Shown: positions 54,558-63,905, counted from the stretch's first letter. The stretch: 64,000 nucleotides of DNA from Pseudomonadota bacterium (GCA_018241785.1 JAFEDF010000232.1:46694-110693), one strand, 5' to 3'. Numbers and translations: made by a program. The notes: generated from the letters alone by a model not told the origin.

Positions 54558-55462
54558 GCGGCACGCACGTAATCGGCGCCCGGACGCCCGTACCAGAAGC
54601 CGTTGCACGGCGAGCCCGGCAGGAGCGGCTCGAGCCGCGCCAGTGCGGCGGCTGCGTCGAGCGCGCCGCCGATTGCGGCTCGAAAGAGATCGACCACTTC
54701 CAGCGTGCCGGCGGCCTGCGGGCTCACGCGCACGACGTCGACGCCCATCGCAGCCAGCGCCGGAAGCTCGGCGAGAAGGCTGTGGACTCCGGCGGACTGG
54801 GTCTGCACGCCGTTCAGCGTGAGGAACGGCTGGCCCTCGCGTGTGCGAAGCGCCAGTCCGTCGGGGTGGCCGAGACAGCGGTATTCACACGAGTCCTTCT
54901 GCAGGTTGTAGTGGCGCGCGGTGAAGCAGCGTGCCGAATACGCGAGCGGAAGGCGGCCGTAGGCCAGCACTTCGGATTCCATTCCGGCCGGCTGGCCGGC
55001 GAGGATGGCGGCGAGCATCTCCGCGGAGAGCTCGGCGGGCGCAACCCATCGTCGCGCGCCCGCGGCATGAAGCGGGACCAGCGTTCGCTCGCTGAAGACG
55101 TTGAGCGTCGGTCCGGCGACGAAAGGTGGGCCCGCCTCGCGTCGCGCGAGCAGGTTCACCGCGCCCATGTCGTTGGCTTCGACGCGGAACTGCCCCTGCG
55201 CGGCCATCTTGCGAAGCAGGCGCAGATCGGCCTCGGCCTCGATCAGGGCGAGCGTCGAGAGCACGACTTCCTTCCCCGCCGCAGCCAGCATCTGCGCAAT
55301 CTCGAGCCAGTCGTCCCAGCGCAGCTCCTTGCGTCGCGAGCAGATCGTCTCGCCGAGGTATACGACGTCGACCGGTGCGCCGGCGACGTCGGCGTAGAAG
55401 TCGAGCACCGCCTGCCGCGGCCAGTAGTACGTCAGCGGACCGAGGGCGAGCCGCATCGTCAT
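54554..55462 (-). CDS. ubiV: UbiV, U32-family protein of O2-independent ubiquinone synthesis
   Basis: 302 aa. Four cysteines match the [4Fe-4S] ligands of E. coli UbiV: Cys41, Cys179, Cys192 and Cys196 (GETICSRRKEL, ARCFTARHYNLQKDSCEYRC). With UbiU it hydroxylates the ring anaerobically using prephenate. Start ATG 55462 overlaps the ubiU stop. Confidence 0.92.
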   Translation of the reverse strand: MTMRLALGPLTYYWPRQAVLDFYADVAGAPVDVVYLGETICSRRKELRWDDWLEIAQMLAAAGKEVVLSTLALIEAEADLRLLRKMAAQGQFRVEANDMGAVNLLARREAGPPFVAGPTLNVFSERTLVPLHAAGARRWVAPAELSAEMLAAILAGQPAGMESEVLAYGRLPLAYSARCFTARHYNLQKDSCEYRCLGHPDGLALRTREGQPFLTLNGVQTQSAGVHSLLAELPALAAMGVDVVRVSPQAAGTLEVVDLFRAAIGGALDAAAALARLEPLLPGSPCNGFWYGRPGADYVRAA

Positions 55463-56475
55463 CGCCACGGCCTCGAATAGGCGCCAAGCGTCTGCGTCTG
55501 GCCTTCGGAGAGCCGATTGAGTTCGGCGAGCGCGGCCGGCGCCGGGACGTACGCCGACGGCGCCGCCACGCAGCGGTCGATCGCTTCGCGCCAGACGCGC
55601 GTGACCTGTGCGACGTAGGCGGGACTGCGCTGGCGTCCCTCGATCTTGATCGCGCGCACGCCGATCCGAACGAGCTCGGGCAGAAGCTCGAGCGTGTTGA
55701 GACTCGCCGGCTCCTCGAGCGCGTAATAGGTCTCGCCCTGCACCTCGAATCGGCCCTTGCAGAGCGTCGGATAACCCGGGCGCTCGTCGGCGCCGAACTC
55801 GTCGATCATAAAGCCGTTGAGGCGCGTGCGCATGCCGTTCGGGAGCTGCTCCCAGCGGACAGCCTTCGCCGGCGAGCACACGCCCTGGCAGTTGGGCGAT
55901 TCACCGGTTGCGTAGGCGGAGAGCGTGCACCTCCCTTCGACCATCACGCACAGGCTGCCGTAGCCGAAGACCTCGATCTCGACCGGGGTGCGGGCGATCG
56001 TGTGCTCGACCTGCGCGACCGAAAGCACCCGCGGCAGCACCGCGCGGCGGATGCCGAAGTGGTCGTGATAGAAGTTGATCGCCTCGTAATTGGTCGCCGA
56101 CGCCTGTACCGACAGGTGCAGGCGAAGCTCGGGGTGCGTTCGCGCGGCGTAGCCGATCAGCGCGAGATCGGCGCAGATCACCGCATCGACGCCGAGCTCC
56201 GCAGCGAGGTCGACTGCGCGCGTCCACTGCGCCCACTTCGCGGCTGGCGGGAAGGTGTTGAGCGCGACCAGCACCTTGCGCCGGTGCCGGTGCGCGTAGG
56301 CAATGCCTTCTCGGAGGGTCGCGGCGTCGAAGTTGAGCCCGTTGAAGGCCCGCGCATTCGTCTCGTCGCGAAAGCCCACGTAGACGCAATCGGCACCGTT
56401 GTCGACGGCAGCCTTCAGGGCCGGAAGCCCGCCGGCAGGACAGGTCAGCTCCGGCGCGTGAACGGGGAATTCCAT
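55459..56475 (-). CDS. ubiU: UbiU, U32-family protein of O2-independent ubiquinone synthesis
   Basis: 338-aa U32 'peptidase' family protein. Candidate cluster ligands Cys176, Cys183, Cys200 and Cys239 have the spacing known for E. coli UbiU. It opens PELTCPAGGLPALKAAVDNGAD. Anaerobic ubiquinone would serve the quinone-linked nitrate and fumarate/succinate systems nearby. 114 bp separate it from sdhB. Confidence 0.93.
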   Translation of the reverse strand: MEFPVHAPELTCPAGGLPALKAAVDNGADCVYVGFRDETNARAFNGLNFDAATLREGIAYAHRHRRKVLVALNTFPPAAKWAQWTRAVDLAAELGVDAVICADLALIGYAARTHPELRLHLSVQASATNYEAINFYHDHFGIRRAVLPRVLSVAQVEHTIARTPVEIEVFGYGSLCVMVEGRCTLSAYATGESPNCQGVCSPAKAVRWEQLPNGMRTRLNGFMIDEFGADERPGYPTLCKGRFEVQGETYYALEEPASLNTLELLPELVRIGVRAIKIEGRQRSPAYVAQVTRVWREAIDRCVAAPSAYVPAPAALAELNRLSEGQTQTLGAYSRPWR

Positions 56476-56589
56476 GGCGCAACGAGAACGGGCCGCATCG
56501 GTGCCCGAATGAGCGCAGCCTGAGGCTGCGGCCGCGGCTACGCCTTGATGTCGATCAACCGGACCCTGGCGGGGTGCGCGCCCCCGGCG

Positions 56590-57285
56590 TCAAACCTCGT
56601 GCTTCAGCATGCGCATGCGAATCCGGTCGATTGCCCGGTTCGGATTGAGTCCCTTCGGACACACCTCGGTGCAGTTCATGATCGAGCGGCAGCGGAACAG
56701 GCGATAGGCGTCGTCGAGGAACTCCAGCCGTTCCCCGGTCGCATGGTCCCGGCTGTCGGCGATGAAGCGCATGGCCTGGAGCAACGCCGCCGGACCGAGA
56801 TACCGCTCGGGGTTCCACCAATAGGACGGACAGAATCCGGTGCAGCATGCGCACAGGATGCATTCGTACAGTCCGTCGAGCTCCGCACGCTCCGCGGGCG
56901 TCTGCAGCCTCTCGCGCTCCGGAGGCGGATCGTCGTCGACGACATATGGCCTGATCGCGTGGTAGTGCCTGAAGAAGCGCGTCATGTCGACCACGAGGTC
57001 CCGGATCACCGGAAAGCTCGGCAGCGGGCGCAACGTCACCGGTTCCTTCAACGAGGCGAGCGGCGTGACGCACGCGAGCCCGTTGCGTCCGTTGATGTTC
57101 ATCGCATCCGAGCCGCAGACGCCTTCACGACATGACCTGCGAAACGCAAGGCTGTCGTCCTGCTCGTGCAGCCGTATCAGCGCGTCGAGGAGCATGTGCT
57201 CGCCGTGGCCGGGCGCGAGGTCGTAGGCCTGCATATGCGGGCGCGCGCCGGACTGCGGATCGTAGCGATAGATGAGGAACTGCAT
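56590..57285 (-). CDS. sdhB: succinate dehydrogenase iron-sulfur subunit
   Basis: 231 aa. Cluster motifs are SCREGVCGSDAM ([2Fe-2S]), CILCACCTGFCP ([4Fe-4S]) and CRSIMNCTEVCPKGLNP ([3Fe-4S]). The N-terminal FLIYRYDPQSG matches SdhB. It starts 13 bp after the sdhD stop, where sdhA would normally intervene. Confidence 0.94.
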   Translation of the reverse strand: MQFLIYRYDPQSGARPHMQAYDLAPGHGEHMLLDALIRLHEQDDSLAFRRSCREGVCGSDAMNINGRNGLACVTPLASLKEPVTLRPLPSFPVIRDLVVDMTRFFRHYHAIRPYVVDDDPPPERERLQTPAERAELDGLYECILCACCTGFCPSYWWNPERYLGPAALLQAMRFIADSRDHATGERLEFLDDAYRLFRCRSIMNCTEVCPKGLNPNRAIDRIRMRMLKHEV

Positions 57286-57298
57286 CAGCTTTCCGGAC

Positions 57299-57631
57299 CT
57301 ACGCGCGGATCAGGATCAGCGCAGTCCAGCTGCCGAGCGCGGCGAGTCCCAGCGCCAGTACACCGAGCACCGCGGTCCGGACCAGCAGCGGCTTCACGTA
57401 GTCGAGCACGACGTCGCGCAGTCCCACCCACATGTGCGCGAGAAGCGCGGCGAAGAACAGCATCGTCGCCTCCCGCATGCCCCCCGAAGTGACCCATGCC
57501 CGCCATTGCGCTTCGGACATCGGGTGATGCACAGCGACCCACGCCAGCGCGAACAGCAGGAAGAAGAGGAGATAGGCGGCGCTTACCCGCTGCACTGTCC
57601 ACGCCCGCAGGCCGGTGAGAACGCTCTTCAT
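57299..57631 (-). CDS. sdhD: succinate dehydrogenase membrane anchor SdhD
   Basis: 110 aa with three membrane helices; LLAHMWVGLRDVVLDYVK holds the haem b ligand and conserved Arg-Asp. The ATG at 57631 overlaps the sdhC stop. Followed directly by sdhB. Confidence 0.9.
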   Translation of the reverse strand: MKSVLTGLRAWTVQRVSAAYLLFFLLFALAWVAVHHPMSEAQWRAWVTSGGMREATMLFFAALLAHMWVGLRDVVLDYVKPLLVRTAVLGVLALGLAALGSWTALILIRA

Positions 57632-58008
57632 GCGACCAGCACCGCCGTCGCGAGCGCGATGATGCCGCCGACTGCCAGCACCAGCCACGCCGAGCGGCGT
57701 GCGGTACCGAGCGAGGCGCCGACGTCCACGTCCTTCAGGACATGGCGGATACCGGCGAGCGCATGGTGCGCGAGCGCCCACGCGAGCACCACGACGGCCG
57801 TCTTGCCCGCCGCCGTCGCAAGCGCCGCCGCCAGCCGTGCATAGGCCTGCGGGCCGGCGAGCGAGCGATCGAGCGCGTAGACGACAAGCGGCACCGCCGC
57901 CGCGAGAATCACACCCGAGACGCGGTGGCCGATCGAGCAGATCGCTCCGACCGGGAACCGGATCTGGAACAGGTTGAGAAACCGGGGAGCGTCGGATCGA
58001 GCGTTCAT
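57628..58008 (-). CDS. sdhC: succinate dehydrogenase cytochrome b556 subunit SdhC
   Basis: 126 aa, three helices, with the family motifs LNLFQIRFPVGAICSIGHRVSGV and HHALAGIRHVLKD (haem-ligand His). Usual length. First gene of the sdhC-D-B unit; the upstream gene encodes HPF with a 90-bp gap. Confidence 0.92.
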   Translation of the reverse strand: MNARSDAPRFLNLFQIRFPVGAICSIGHRVSGVILAAAVPLVVYALDRSLAGPQAYARLAAALATAAGKTAVVVLAWALAHHALAGIRHVLKDVDVGASLGTARRSAWLVLAVGGIIALATAVLVA

Positions 58009-58098
58009 TGCCGCTGTGGCAGGCTGCCCGGAATGCGCGCTCGCAGCCGCGAGCGCGCAGCTCGCGCGAGACAGCCAACACGGCCACCACCTGCAATG

Positions 58099-58518
58099 CT
58101 ACGCCATCGATCCCGCGGCAGGCGACTTGCGTGAGTCGGAGCGCCGCTGCACCACGCGCCCGACGGCATACGCCGCGCGCTGCATCGCGGCGTCCATCGC
58201 CGTCTTGAGCGAGGTGTGCTGCTCCACGACGACCACGCTCGGCTCGCCGATGAGGACGACCTTGATCGTGCACGTCTTGTCGGCGCCGCCGCGCGGCCCG
58301 TTCGCGTCGGCGATGCGCACGCTTGCTCGTGCGATCGCTCTGCCGAATTTGCCGAGCTTGACGGCGAGCTTGCTGCGTAGGTAGACACGATCGGACGCAT
58401 CGACCGGCACACCCGTCGCTCGAATGTGAATCGGAAGTTCCTGCGCCGGCGCGCCGGTTCTCGTCGCGGTGGAGCGCCCCGCGCCCGTCCTCGATCCGGA
58501 TTTCCGCCGTTGGGCCAT
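58099..58518 (-). CDS. hpf: HPF/RaiA-family ribosome hibernation factor
   Basis: 139 aa. The central domain (LPIHIRATGVPVDASDRVYL, LGKFGRAIARASVRIADANG) is the HPF/RaiA fold that inactivates ribosomes. N- and C-terminal tails are basic and low in complexity. Last gene of a three-gene unit with the baeRF-like and CBS genes, 3 bp after the former. Confidence 0.83.
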   Translation of the reverse strand: MAQRRKSGSRTGAGRSTATRTGAPAQELPIHIRATGVPVDASDRVYLRSKLAVKLGKFGRAIARASVRIADANGPRGGADKTCTIKVVLIGEPSVVVVEQHTSLKTAMDAAMQRAAYAVGRVVQRRSDSRKSPAAGSMA

Positions 58519-58521
58519 CGC

Positions 58522-59619
58522 TCAGTACCGGTAGATCGCGGCGGCGCCGGTATGTACCGGCATCCTCGCCACGGGCACCACCACGACCTGCCCGCGCTCG
58601 CGCAGCACGCGCTCGGCGAGGTCGTCGAGCCGCTCGTCCGTGGCCGGAGTCATCGGCTCCGCCTGTACGAGGAGCGTCGCGACGCGCCCGGCCGCCGCGC
58701 TCTTCTCCACCTCTTCGAGATCGTCCGAGCCGAGTTTGCGCGCACGTGCCGCACCGAACATCTCCACGAGCGCGGCGAGGCGCGCAAGGTAATGCGGCTC
58801 GATCGTGCGCCACGCGCGCTCGCGCAGCGCGTCCCGCGACATGGCATCCGGATGAATGTCGATGCCATCGGCAAGAACGAAAGGATTCTTGCTCACCCGA
58901 AGAAACTCCGCGCGGTGCTCGCGCAGCCCGGCGAGTATCAGCGGAAGCGCGGTCGGCCTCGAATAATGCTCGAGCAGCACGCGATCGAGCTCGCGAAAGA
59001 ACTTCTCCGTCTCGCGCTCGACTTCCGCCCGCCTGTCGCCGCCGATACCGCCGTGCACGATCGCTCCGGCCCCCAAGCCGGCCGCACCGGCGTGAGGCGT
59101 CCACGCCGCGGAAGAACCCCGCTTGCGTTCGCTCGCATGTGCGTCGGCCACGACCTGCCGCACCGCCGCGTCGAGCTCGACCTCGTCCAGCGCATCGCGA
59201 TTGCCTTCGAAGAGCTTGACCCCGCCCCGGCTCAAGCCGAGGATCTGATACCGATCCGCAGATTGCACGATTCGCAGCAGCGGCTTGACCTGGAAGGCCT
59301 CCGCGGCGAGGGCGAGCTCGCCGACGGGCCGCTGCAGCCGCTGCACCGAGAACATGCCGCTCGCGGCGAACACCGCGAGCGCATCGAGCGAGTGGTTCCA
59401 GAAACGCTCGTCGGCCGCCAGTGCATGGAACGGGCCAAGAAGCGCTGCCGCATCAACGGCCGGATACCTGCTCTGCAGCGATCCGGCAAGCGCCTTGACC
59501 AGATTGCGAAAGCGGATCGGATCCTGCACGTTCTGCGGATGCGACCGGTGCGTCGGCTGATAGAGCGACAGGCACGGGGGCTCGTGCTCTCCGGTCAGAA
59601 GGTCGATCAACACGGTCAT
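58522..59619 (-). CDS. baeRF-type (bacterial release-factor-1-like) protein
   Basis: 365 aa. The opening PPCLSLYQPTHRSHPQNVQD and the later GIDIHPDAMSRDALRERAW are typical of the baeRF families, bacterial relatives of archaeo-eukaryotic eRF1/Pelota. These are linked by gene context to HPF and are thought to act on stalled or hibernating ribosomes. The C-terminus carries the L7Ae-like part (VATLLVQAEPM). Assignment is from recollection of the family; the biochemical role is not proven. Confidence 0.75.
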   Translation of the reverse strand: MTVLIDLLTGEHEPPCLSLYQPTHRSHPQNVQDPIRFRNLVKALAGSLQSRYPAVDAAALLGPFHALAADERFWNHSLDALAVFAASGMFSVQRLQRPVGELALAAEAFQVKPLLRIVQSADRYQILGLSRGGVKLFEGNRDALDEVELDAAVRQVVADAHASERKRGSSAAWTPHAGAAGLGAGAIVHGGIGGDRRAEVERETEKFFRELDRVLLEHYSRPTALPLILAGLREHRAEFLRVSKNPFVLADGIDIHPDAMSRDALRERAWRTIEPHYLARLAALVEMFGAARARKLGSDDLEEVEKSAAAGRVATLLVQAEPMTPATDERLDDLAERVLRERGQVVVVPVARMPVHTGAAAIYRY

Positions 59620-60467
59620 GATCCTTGCGCGCCCCCGGGGAAGATCGTGCGCATATCCTCGGAAAGCTGGCCGCGCACATCCTCCATTTCGCCTTCGCTC
59701 ACGTTGCGCTCGAGCGTGGCACCGAACGCGTTGAGGATCGCTTTCGCATGTGGCAAAGACACATCGAGGCGCTCGACCAGCTCGCGCTCGATGCTCTCGC
59801 GCGTCACCCGCTTGTCGGGACCGGCCGGGATCGGCATCCGCTTGCGCAGCAACAGCGGCAGTTGCGCGGCGAGATCCTCGGCCTCCGCCGGAGTGAGACG
59901 CCGCATCAATGCAGCGAGCGCGATATCGAGCGCCGCCTCGGCGTCGGCTGTCGTGTCGAGGTTGGCGGCAGCGCGCATCTCGTTGAGCAGGCGCCAGTAG
60001 GTGCCTTCGGCTCGAGCCTCTGCGCGCCGGCGTGATCGGGTCGCGGGACCCCCGCGCCCGAGCTGAGCGCGAATGATCGCTGCGAGATCGTCTAGAGGTG
60101 CGGCTTCGTCGAGTAGCAGGTCGTCCAGCGTGACGACGCCCACGATGCGTTCACCGTCGACGATGGGAACGCGGCGCACGTTGTGCTTTTGCATCGTGCG
60201 GACCGCGTCCATCCGGCTCGCCGACGGCGGAAGCGTAGCGACGTTGCGAGACATCACTTCCGCGAGCTTCGTCGCGGCCGGATCGCGCCCAGCCGCCATG
60301 CCCCGCACCGTTAGATCACGATCAGTCACCACGCCGAGCGCGGCCGAGCCTTCTTGCACGAGGATCGTCCCGATATGGTTGCCCTCCATCGCGCGAGCAG
60401 CCTCGTGCGCGCTCGCGTTCGCGCCGAGGATCACGAGCTTGTCGCGCGTATACGCTCTGAGGGTCAT
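59616..60467 (-). CDS. CBS-domain pair fused to DUF2267
   Basis: 283 aa. Two CBS motifs (about residues 5-60 and 70-125) read IGTILVQEGSAALGVVTDRDL and VRRVPIVDGERIVGVVTLDDL. They probably bind adenine nucleotides and so sense energy state. A DUF2267 domain (LDIALAALMRRLTPAEAEDL) fills the C-terminal half. Its stop overlaps the baeRF gene start, so it leads the operon. The 196-bp gap to the divergent dksA-like gene shows nothing I can name. Confidence 0.85.
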   Translation of the reverse strand: MTLRAYTRDKLVILGANASAHEAARAMEGNHIGTILVQEGSAALGVVTDRDLTVRGMAAGRDPAATKLAEVMSRNVATLPPSASRMDAVRTMQKHNVRRVPIVDGERIVGVVTLDDLLLDEAAPLDDLAAIIRAQLGRGGPATRSRRRAEARAEGTYWRLLNEMRAAANLDTTADAEAALDIALAALMRRLTPAEAEDLAAQLPLLLRKRMPIPAGPDKRVTRESIERELVERLDVSLPHAKAILNAFGATLERNVSEGEMEDVRGQLSEDMRTIFPGGAQGS

Positions 60468-60663
60468 TCGTGTCTCCTTGCAGGTCGACCCGCACCCGCA
60501 CCGCGAGTGGTAATCGCCAATCCGCCGTTTTGATTCTAGCCGCTTCGCGAAGCCGAATCTTGACCGCGATCAACCGAGCCTCGCACGTGCCTTGACAGGC
60601 CGCGCCGACACGGCGAGATTGGCTCGACGCACGCGGGTGCGAACCACGACACGGACAGACGCG

Positions 60664-61059
60664 ATGAACGGACTCAGCGAAGCACAGCTTGCCAACCTGA
60701 CCGAACGGCTCCGGCAGCGTAAGGCGCTCCTGCTCGCAGAGATCCGCAGCGGACTCGACCGCGCCCAGGTGCCGCATTACGCCGAGCTTCTGGGCGGCGG
60801 CGGCGATGCGGGCGACGAATCGGTTGCGGCGCTCCTGCGCCACGTCGCCGACGCGGAGATCGCGCGCGACATCGGCGAGGTGCGGGACATCACCGCAGCG
60901 GAAGGACGCGTCGCTGCGGGGCTGTTCGGCGCATGCACCGACTGTGGAGACGAGATCGGCTACGCGCGGCTTTCCGCGTACCCGTCGGCGAAGCGCTGCC
61001 TGCGCTGCCAGCAGCACCGCGAGAAGACGCAGGCGCCGTCGAAGTACACCCAGCGCTGA
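60664..61059 (+). CDS. DksA/TraR-family zinc-finger protein
   Basis: 131 aa. N-terminal coiled coil (LTERLRQRKALLLAEIRSGL), an acidic tip GDAGDES, and a four-Cys zinc finger at Cys91, Cys94, Cys112 and Cys115. Shorter than E. coli DksA (151 aa), so probably a paralogue that binds the RNA polymerase secondary channel. The ATG at 60664 fits the conserved start; the GTG/TTG-type starts upstream add Arg-rich sequence. Next to the hibernation operon, a shared stress theme. Confidence 0.85.
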   Translation: MNGLSEAQLANLTERLRQRKALLLAEIRSGLDRAQVPHYAELLGGGGDAGDESVAALLRHVADAEIARDIGEVRDITAAEGRVAAGLFGACTDCGDEIGYARLSAYPSAKRCLRCQQHREKTQAPSKYTQR

Positions 61060-61071
61060 CCTCTGCCGACG

Positions 61072-62898
61072 CTAGAGGAAGCCGATCGAGATCCACGGCA
61101 CCGCGGCGACGACGATCACTCCGATCCCGATTGCGACGAGGTAGCCGACGATCGGGCGGATGCCCTCGTCCGGGTTGACCTTGCCGACGGCGCACGCCGC
61201 GTAGTAACCGACCCCGAACGGCGGGGCAAACAGCCCGATGCCCATCGCGAGCACGACGACCATCGCGTACTGGACCTCGTGGACGCCGACCTGCCGCGCA
61301 ATCGGGAACAGCAGCGGGCCGAGCAGCACGATCGCCGGGATGCCCTCGAGCACGCTCCCCAGCACGATGAAGATGACGATCGACACGCCGAGGAACGTGT
61401 AGCGCCCCCCCGGGAGGTTCCCCATGAAGTGCGCGAGGTCGCGCGAGAACCCCGACTGCGTCAGCGCCCACGCCATGCCGGTGGCAGCGCCGATGATGAG
61501 GAGGATCGCTCCCGAGAGCGACGCCGTCTCGACGAGCATCGGCATCAGCCGCCTCCAGTCGAACTGGCGGTAGACGATGAGGCCGGCGAGGATCGAGTAC
61601 ACGATCCCGATCGTCGAGACCTCGGTTGCCGTCGCGATGCCTTCGACGACCGCCCCGCGAATCACGAACGGGAGCGCGAGCGCCGGCAGACCGACCAGAA
61701 GGCTTCGGCCGATCTCCCGCGACGTCGCGCGCCGCACCCCCGAGAGGTCGTCGTGCCGGTAGCGGGCGCGCACCATGAAGCAGAGCGTGACGCCGAGCAC
61801 GATTGACGGCAGCAGGCCGCCCGCGAAGAGCGCGCCGATCGACACACCCGTCACCGAGCCGATGGTGATCAGCACGAGGCTCGGCGGCACCGTCTCGGTC
61901 TGCGCGCCGGTCGCCGAGAGCAGGGCCACGAGATCGCCAGGCCGCGCGCCGCGGCGCTGCATTTCCGGAAACAGCACCGGAGTGACGGCGGCCATGTCGG
62001 CGGCCTTAGAGCCGGAAATGCCCGAGACGAGGTACATCGCTCCGATCAGGACGTACGAGAGGCCGCCGCGCACATGGCCGATGAGATTGGCGAGGAACGT
62101 CACCATGACGCGAGCCATTCCGGTCATCTCGATCAAGAGGCCGAGGAACACGAACAGCGGCACGGCGAGCAGGATCAGGTGTCCCATGCCCTCGTCCATG
62201 CGGCCGACGAGCACGCCGGTCGGCACCTGGGTCGTGAACAGCAGGTAGGCAAAGGTCCCCAGCGCGAAAGCGAATGCGATCGGGATGCCGGCGAACACCG
62301 CAACACCGACGAGGCCGACGAAGAAGATGAGCAGATTCGCGTTGCCGATCGAGGCGAGCCACGACTGCGCGATCCAGAGCACCCCGATGACGATCGCGAG
62401 GAGGATGAGCGCCGCCGCCTCCTGCCTCCAGTGGCCGGAGATGACGAACTTCAGCACCGCCATCAGCGCCATGATGGCGAAGCCCACCGGCAAGGCTGCG
62501 GCGCGAAAGGCGTCCGAGATCTGCAGCGCGGGCGTGGTGATCGCGGCCTGCTCGGCCGCATAGCGGTACGCGAACGGCAGGACTGCGGCGAGGAAGACGA
62601 GCGGCGCGACCACCGCGAGCGCGTCGAGGAAGGCGCGGCGATCGGACGTGACCGAAGTGACGAGCGCAGTCATGCGCATGTGGCCTTCGTTGCGAAACGC
62701 CACGGCTGCGCCGAGCATGGCTAGCCAGATGAACAGGATCGACGCGAGCTCGTCCGACCAGACGAGCGGCACGTGGAACACGTAGCGCGCGGCGACCCCC
62801 GAGAACAGGATGACCGTCTCGGCGATCACCAGCAGCGCAACGACAGCCTCGACGACGCGCCCGATGAGCGCGTCGAGGAGGACGGCCGCGCGTCTCAC
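61072..62898 (-). CDS. TRAP transporter fused small and large membrane subunits (DctQM)
   Basis: 608 aa. Residues ~1-165 are the four-helix DctQ part (ARYVFHVPLVWSDELASILFIWLAM, seen as VWSDELASILFIW). Residues ~185-608 are the twelve-helix DctM part (GIPIAFAFALGTFAYLL, MYLVSGISGSKAADMAAVTP). The fusion is a known TRAP type. It imports an organic acid with Na+ together with the binding protein, whose stop codon it abuts. Confidence 0.93.
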   Translation of the reverse strand: MRRAAVLLDALIGRVVEAVVALLVIAETVILFSGVAARYVFHVPLVWSDELASILFIWLAMLGAAVAFRNEGHMRMTALVTSVTSDRRAFLDALAVVAPLVFLAAVLPFAYRYAAEQAAITTPALQISDAFRAAALPVGFAIMALMAVLKFVISGHWRQEAAALILLAIVIGVLWIAQSWLASIGNANLLIFFVGLVGVAVFAGIPIAFAFALGTFAYLLFTTQVPTGVLVGRMDEGMGHLILLAVPLFVFLGLLIEMTGMARVMVTFLANLIGHVRGGLSYVLIGAMYLVSGISGSKAADMAAVTPVLFPEMQRRGARPGDLVALLSATGAQTETVPPSLVLITIGSVTGVSIGALFAGGLLPSIVLGVTLCFMVRARYRHDDLSGVRRATSREIGRSLLVGLPALALPFVIRGAVVEGIATATEVSTIGIVYSILAGLIVYRQFDWRRLMPMLVETASLSGAILLIIGAATGMAWALTQSGFSRDLAHFMGNLPGGRYTFLGVSIVIFIVLGSVLEGIPAIVLLGPLLFPIARQVGVHEVQYAMVVVLAMGIGLFAPPFGVGYYAACAVGKVNPDEGIRPIVGYLVAIGIGVIVVAAVPWISIGFL

Positions 62899-63905
62899 TA
62901 CGCGAGTTTGCCTGAGTACTTCTCGAGCAGGTCCCAGGCCTCGTTGCCGTACTTGCCCTTCCAGTCGGCGTAGAAGCCCGCCTTCTGCAGCTTGTCGCGG
63001 AAGGTCGCCGTCTTGGCCTGGTTGAAGACGAGTCCCTTGCCGGTGAGCTCCTGCTGCAGGCTCGCGTTGAGCTTTTCCACGTCGGCGCGCTCGGCCTCAC
63101 CGGCGGCATTGACGTGCTTCGCGACGATCGTGCGCAGATCGGCGGGCAGGCGGTTCCACGCGGCGCCGTTGGCGAGGAACCAGAAACCGTCCCACATGTG
63201 GTTGGTGATCGAGCAGTACTTCTGGACCTCGTAGAGCTTCGCCGTCGCGATGATCGCCAGCGGATTCTCCTGCCCGTCGACGATGTGCGTCTGCAGTGCC
63301 GAGTACACCTCGGCGAAATTGATCGAAGCGGGTGCGGCGCCGAGCGCCTTGAACATCGACGTCCACAGCGGGGACACCGGCACGCGGATCTTGAAGTCCT
63401 TGAGGTCGGCGGCGGTGTCGATGGGCTTCGTCGACGAGGTGATCTGGCGGAAGCCGTTGTCCCAGATCTTGTCCATCGGCACGATGCCCGCCTTCGCGAT
63501 CTGGGCGCGCACGTAGGCGCCGAGGTCGCCGTCGAGCGCCTTCCACACGGTGGCATAGTCGGGGAACGCGAAGCCGATGCCGGTGATCGACGTCGCCGGC
63601 ACGAGCGTCGAGAGGATGAGGCCTGACAGCGTGAAGAACTCGATCGCACCCGAGCGAAGCTGGCTCAGCATGTCGGTGTCGGAGCCGAGCTGGTTGTTGG
63701 GGAACACCTCGATGTCGACACGGCCCTTGGTCTCGGCGCGGATCGCGTCGGCCATCTCCTTCGCGCGGATGTTCATCGGGTGCGAGACCGGCAGGTTGTT
63801 CGCGTACTTGTAGCGGAATTCGGCCTTCTGCGCGTACGCGCTGCCGAGTGGCAATGCGGCCGCCGCACCCGCGGCGGTGAGCCTGATGAAGTCGCGTCGT
63901 TTCAT
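62898..63905 (-). CDS. TRAP transporter substrate-binding protein DctP
   Basis: 335-aa periplasmic receptor. Signal MKRRDFIRLTAAGAAAALPL has a twin-arginine character. DctP-family features are FPNNQLGSDTDMLSQLRSGAIEF and a conserved Arg in KIRVPVSPLW that would bind the substrate carboxylate. The substrate is not identifiable. ATG 63905 follows GGAGGAAA. Confidence 0.93.
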   Translation of the reverse strand: MKRRDFIRLTAAGAAAALPLGSAYAQKAEFRYKYANNLPVSHPMNIRAKEMADAIRAETKGRVDIEVFPNNQLGSDTDMLSQLRSGAIEFFTLSGLILSTLVPATSITGIGFAFPDYATVWKALDGDLGAYVRAQIAKAGIVPMDKIWDNGFRQITSSTKPIDTAADLKDFKIRVPVSPLWTSMFKALGAAPASINFAEVYSALQTHIVDGQENPLAIIATAKLYEVQKYCSITNHMWDGFWFLANGAAWNRLPADLRTIVAKHVNAAGEAERADVEKLNASLQQELTGKGLVFNQAKTATFRDKLQKAGFYADWKGKYGNEAWDLLEKYSGKLA

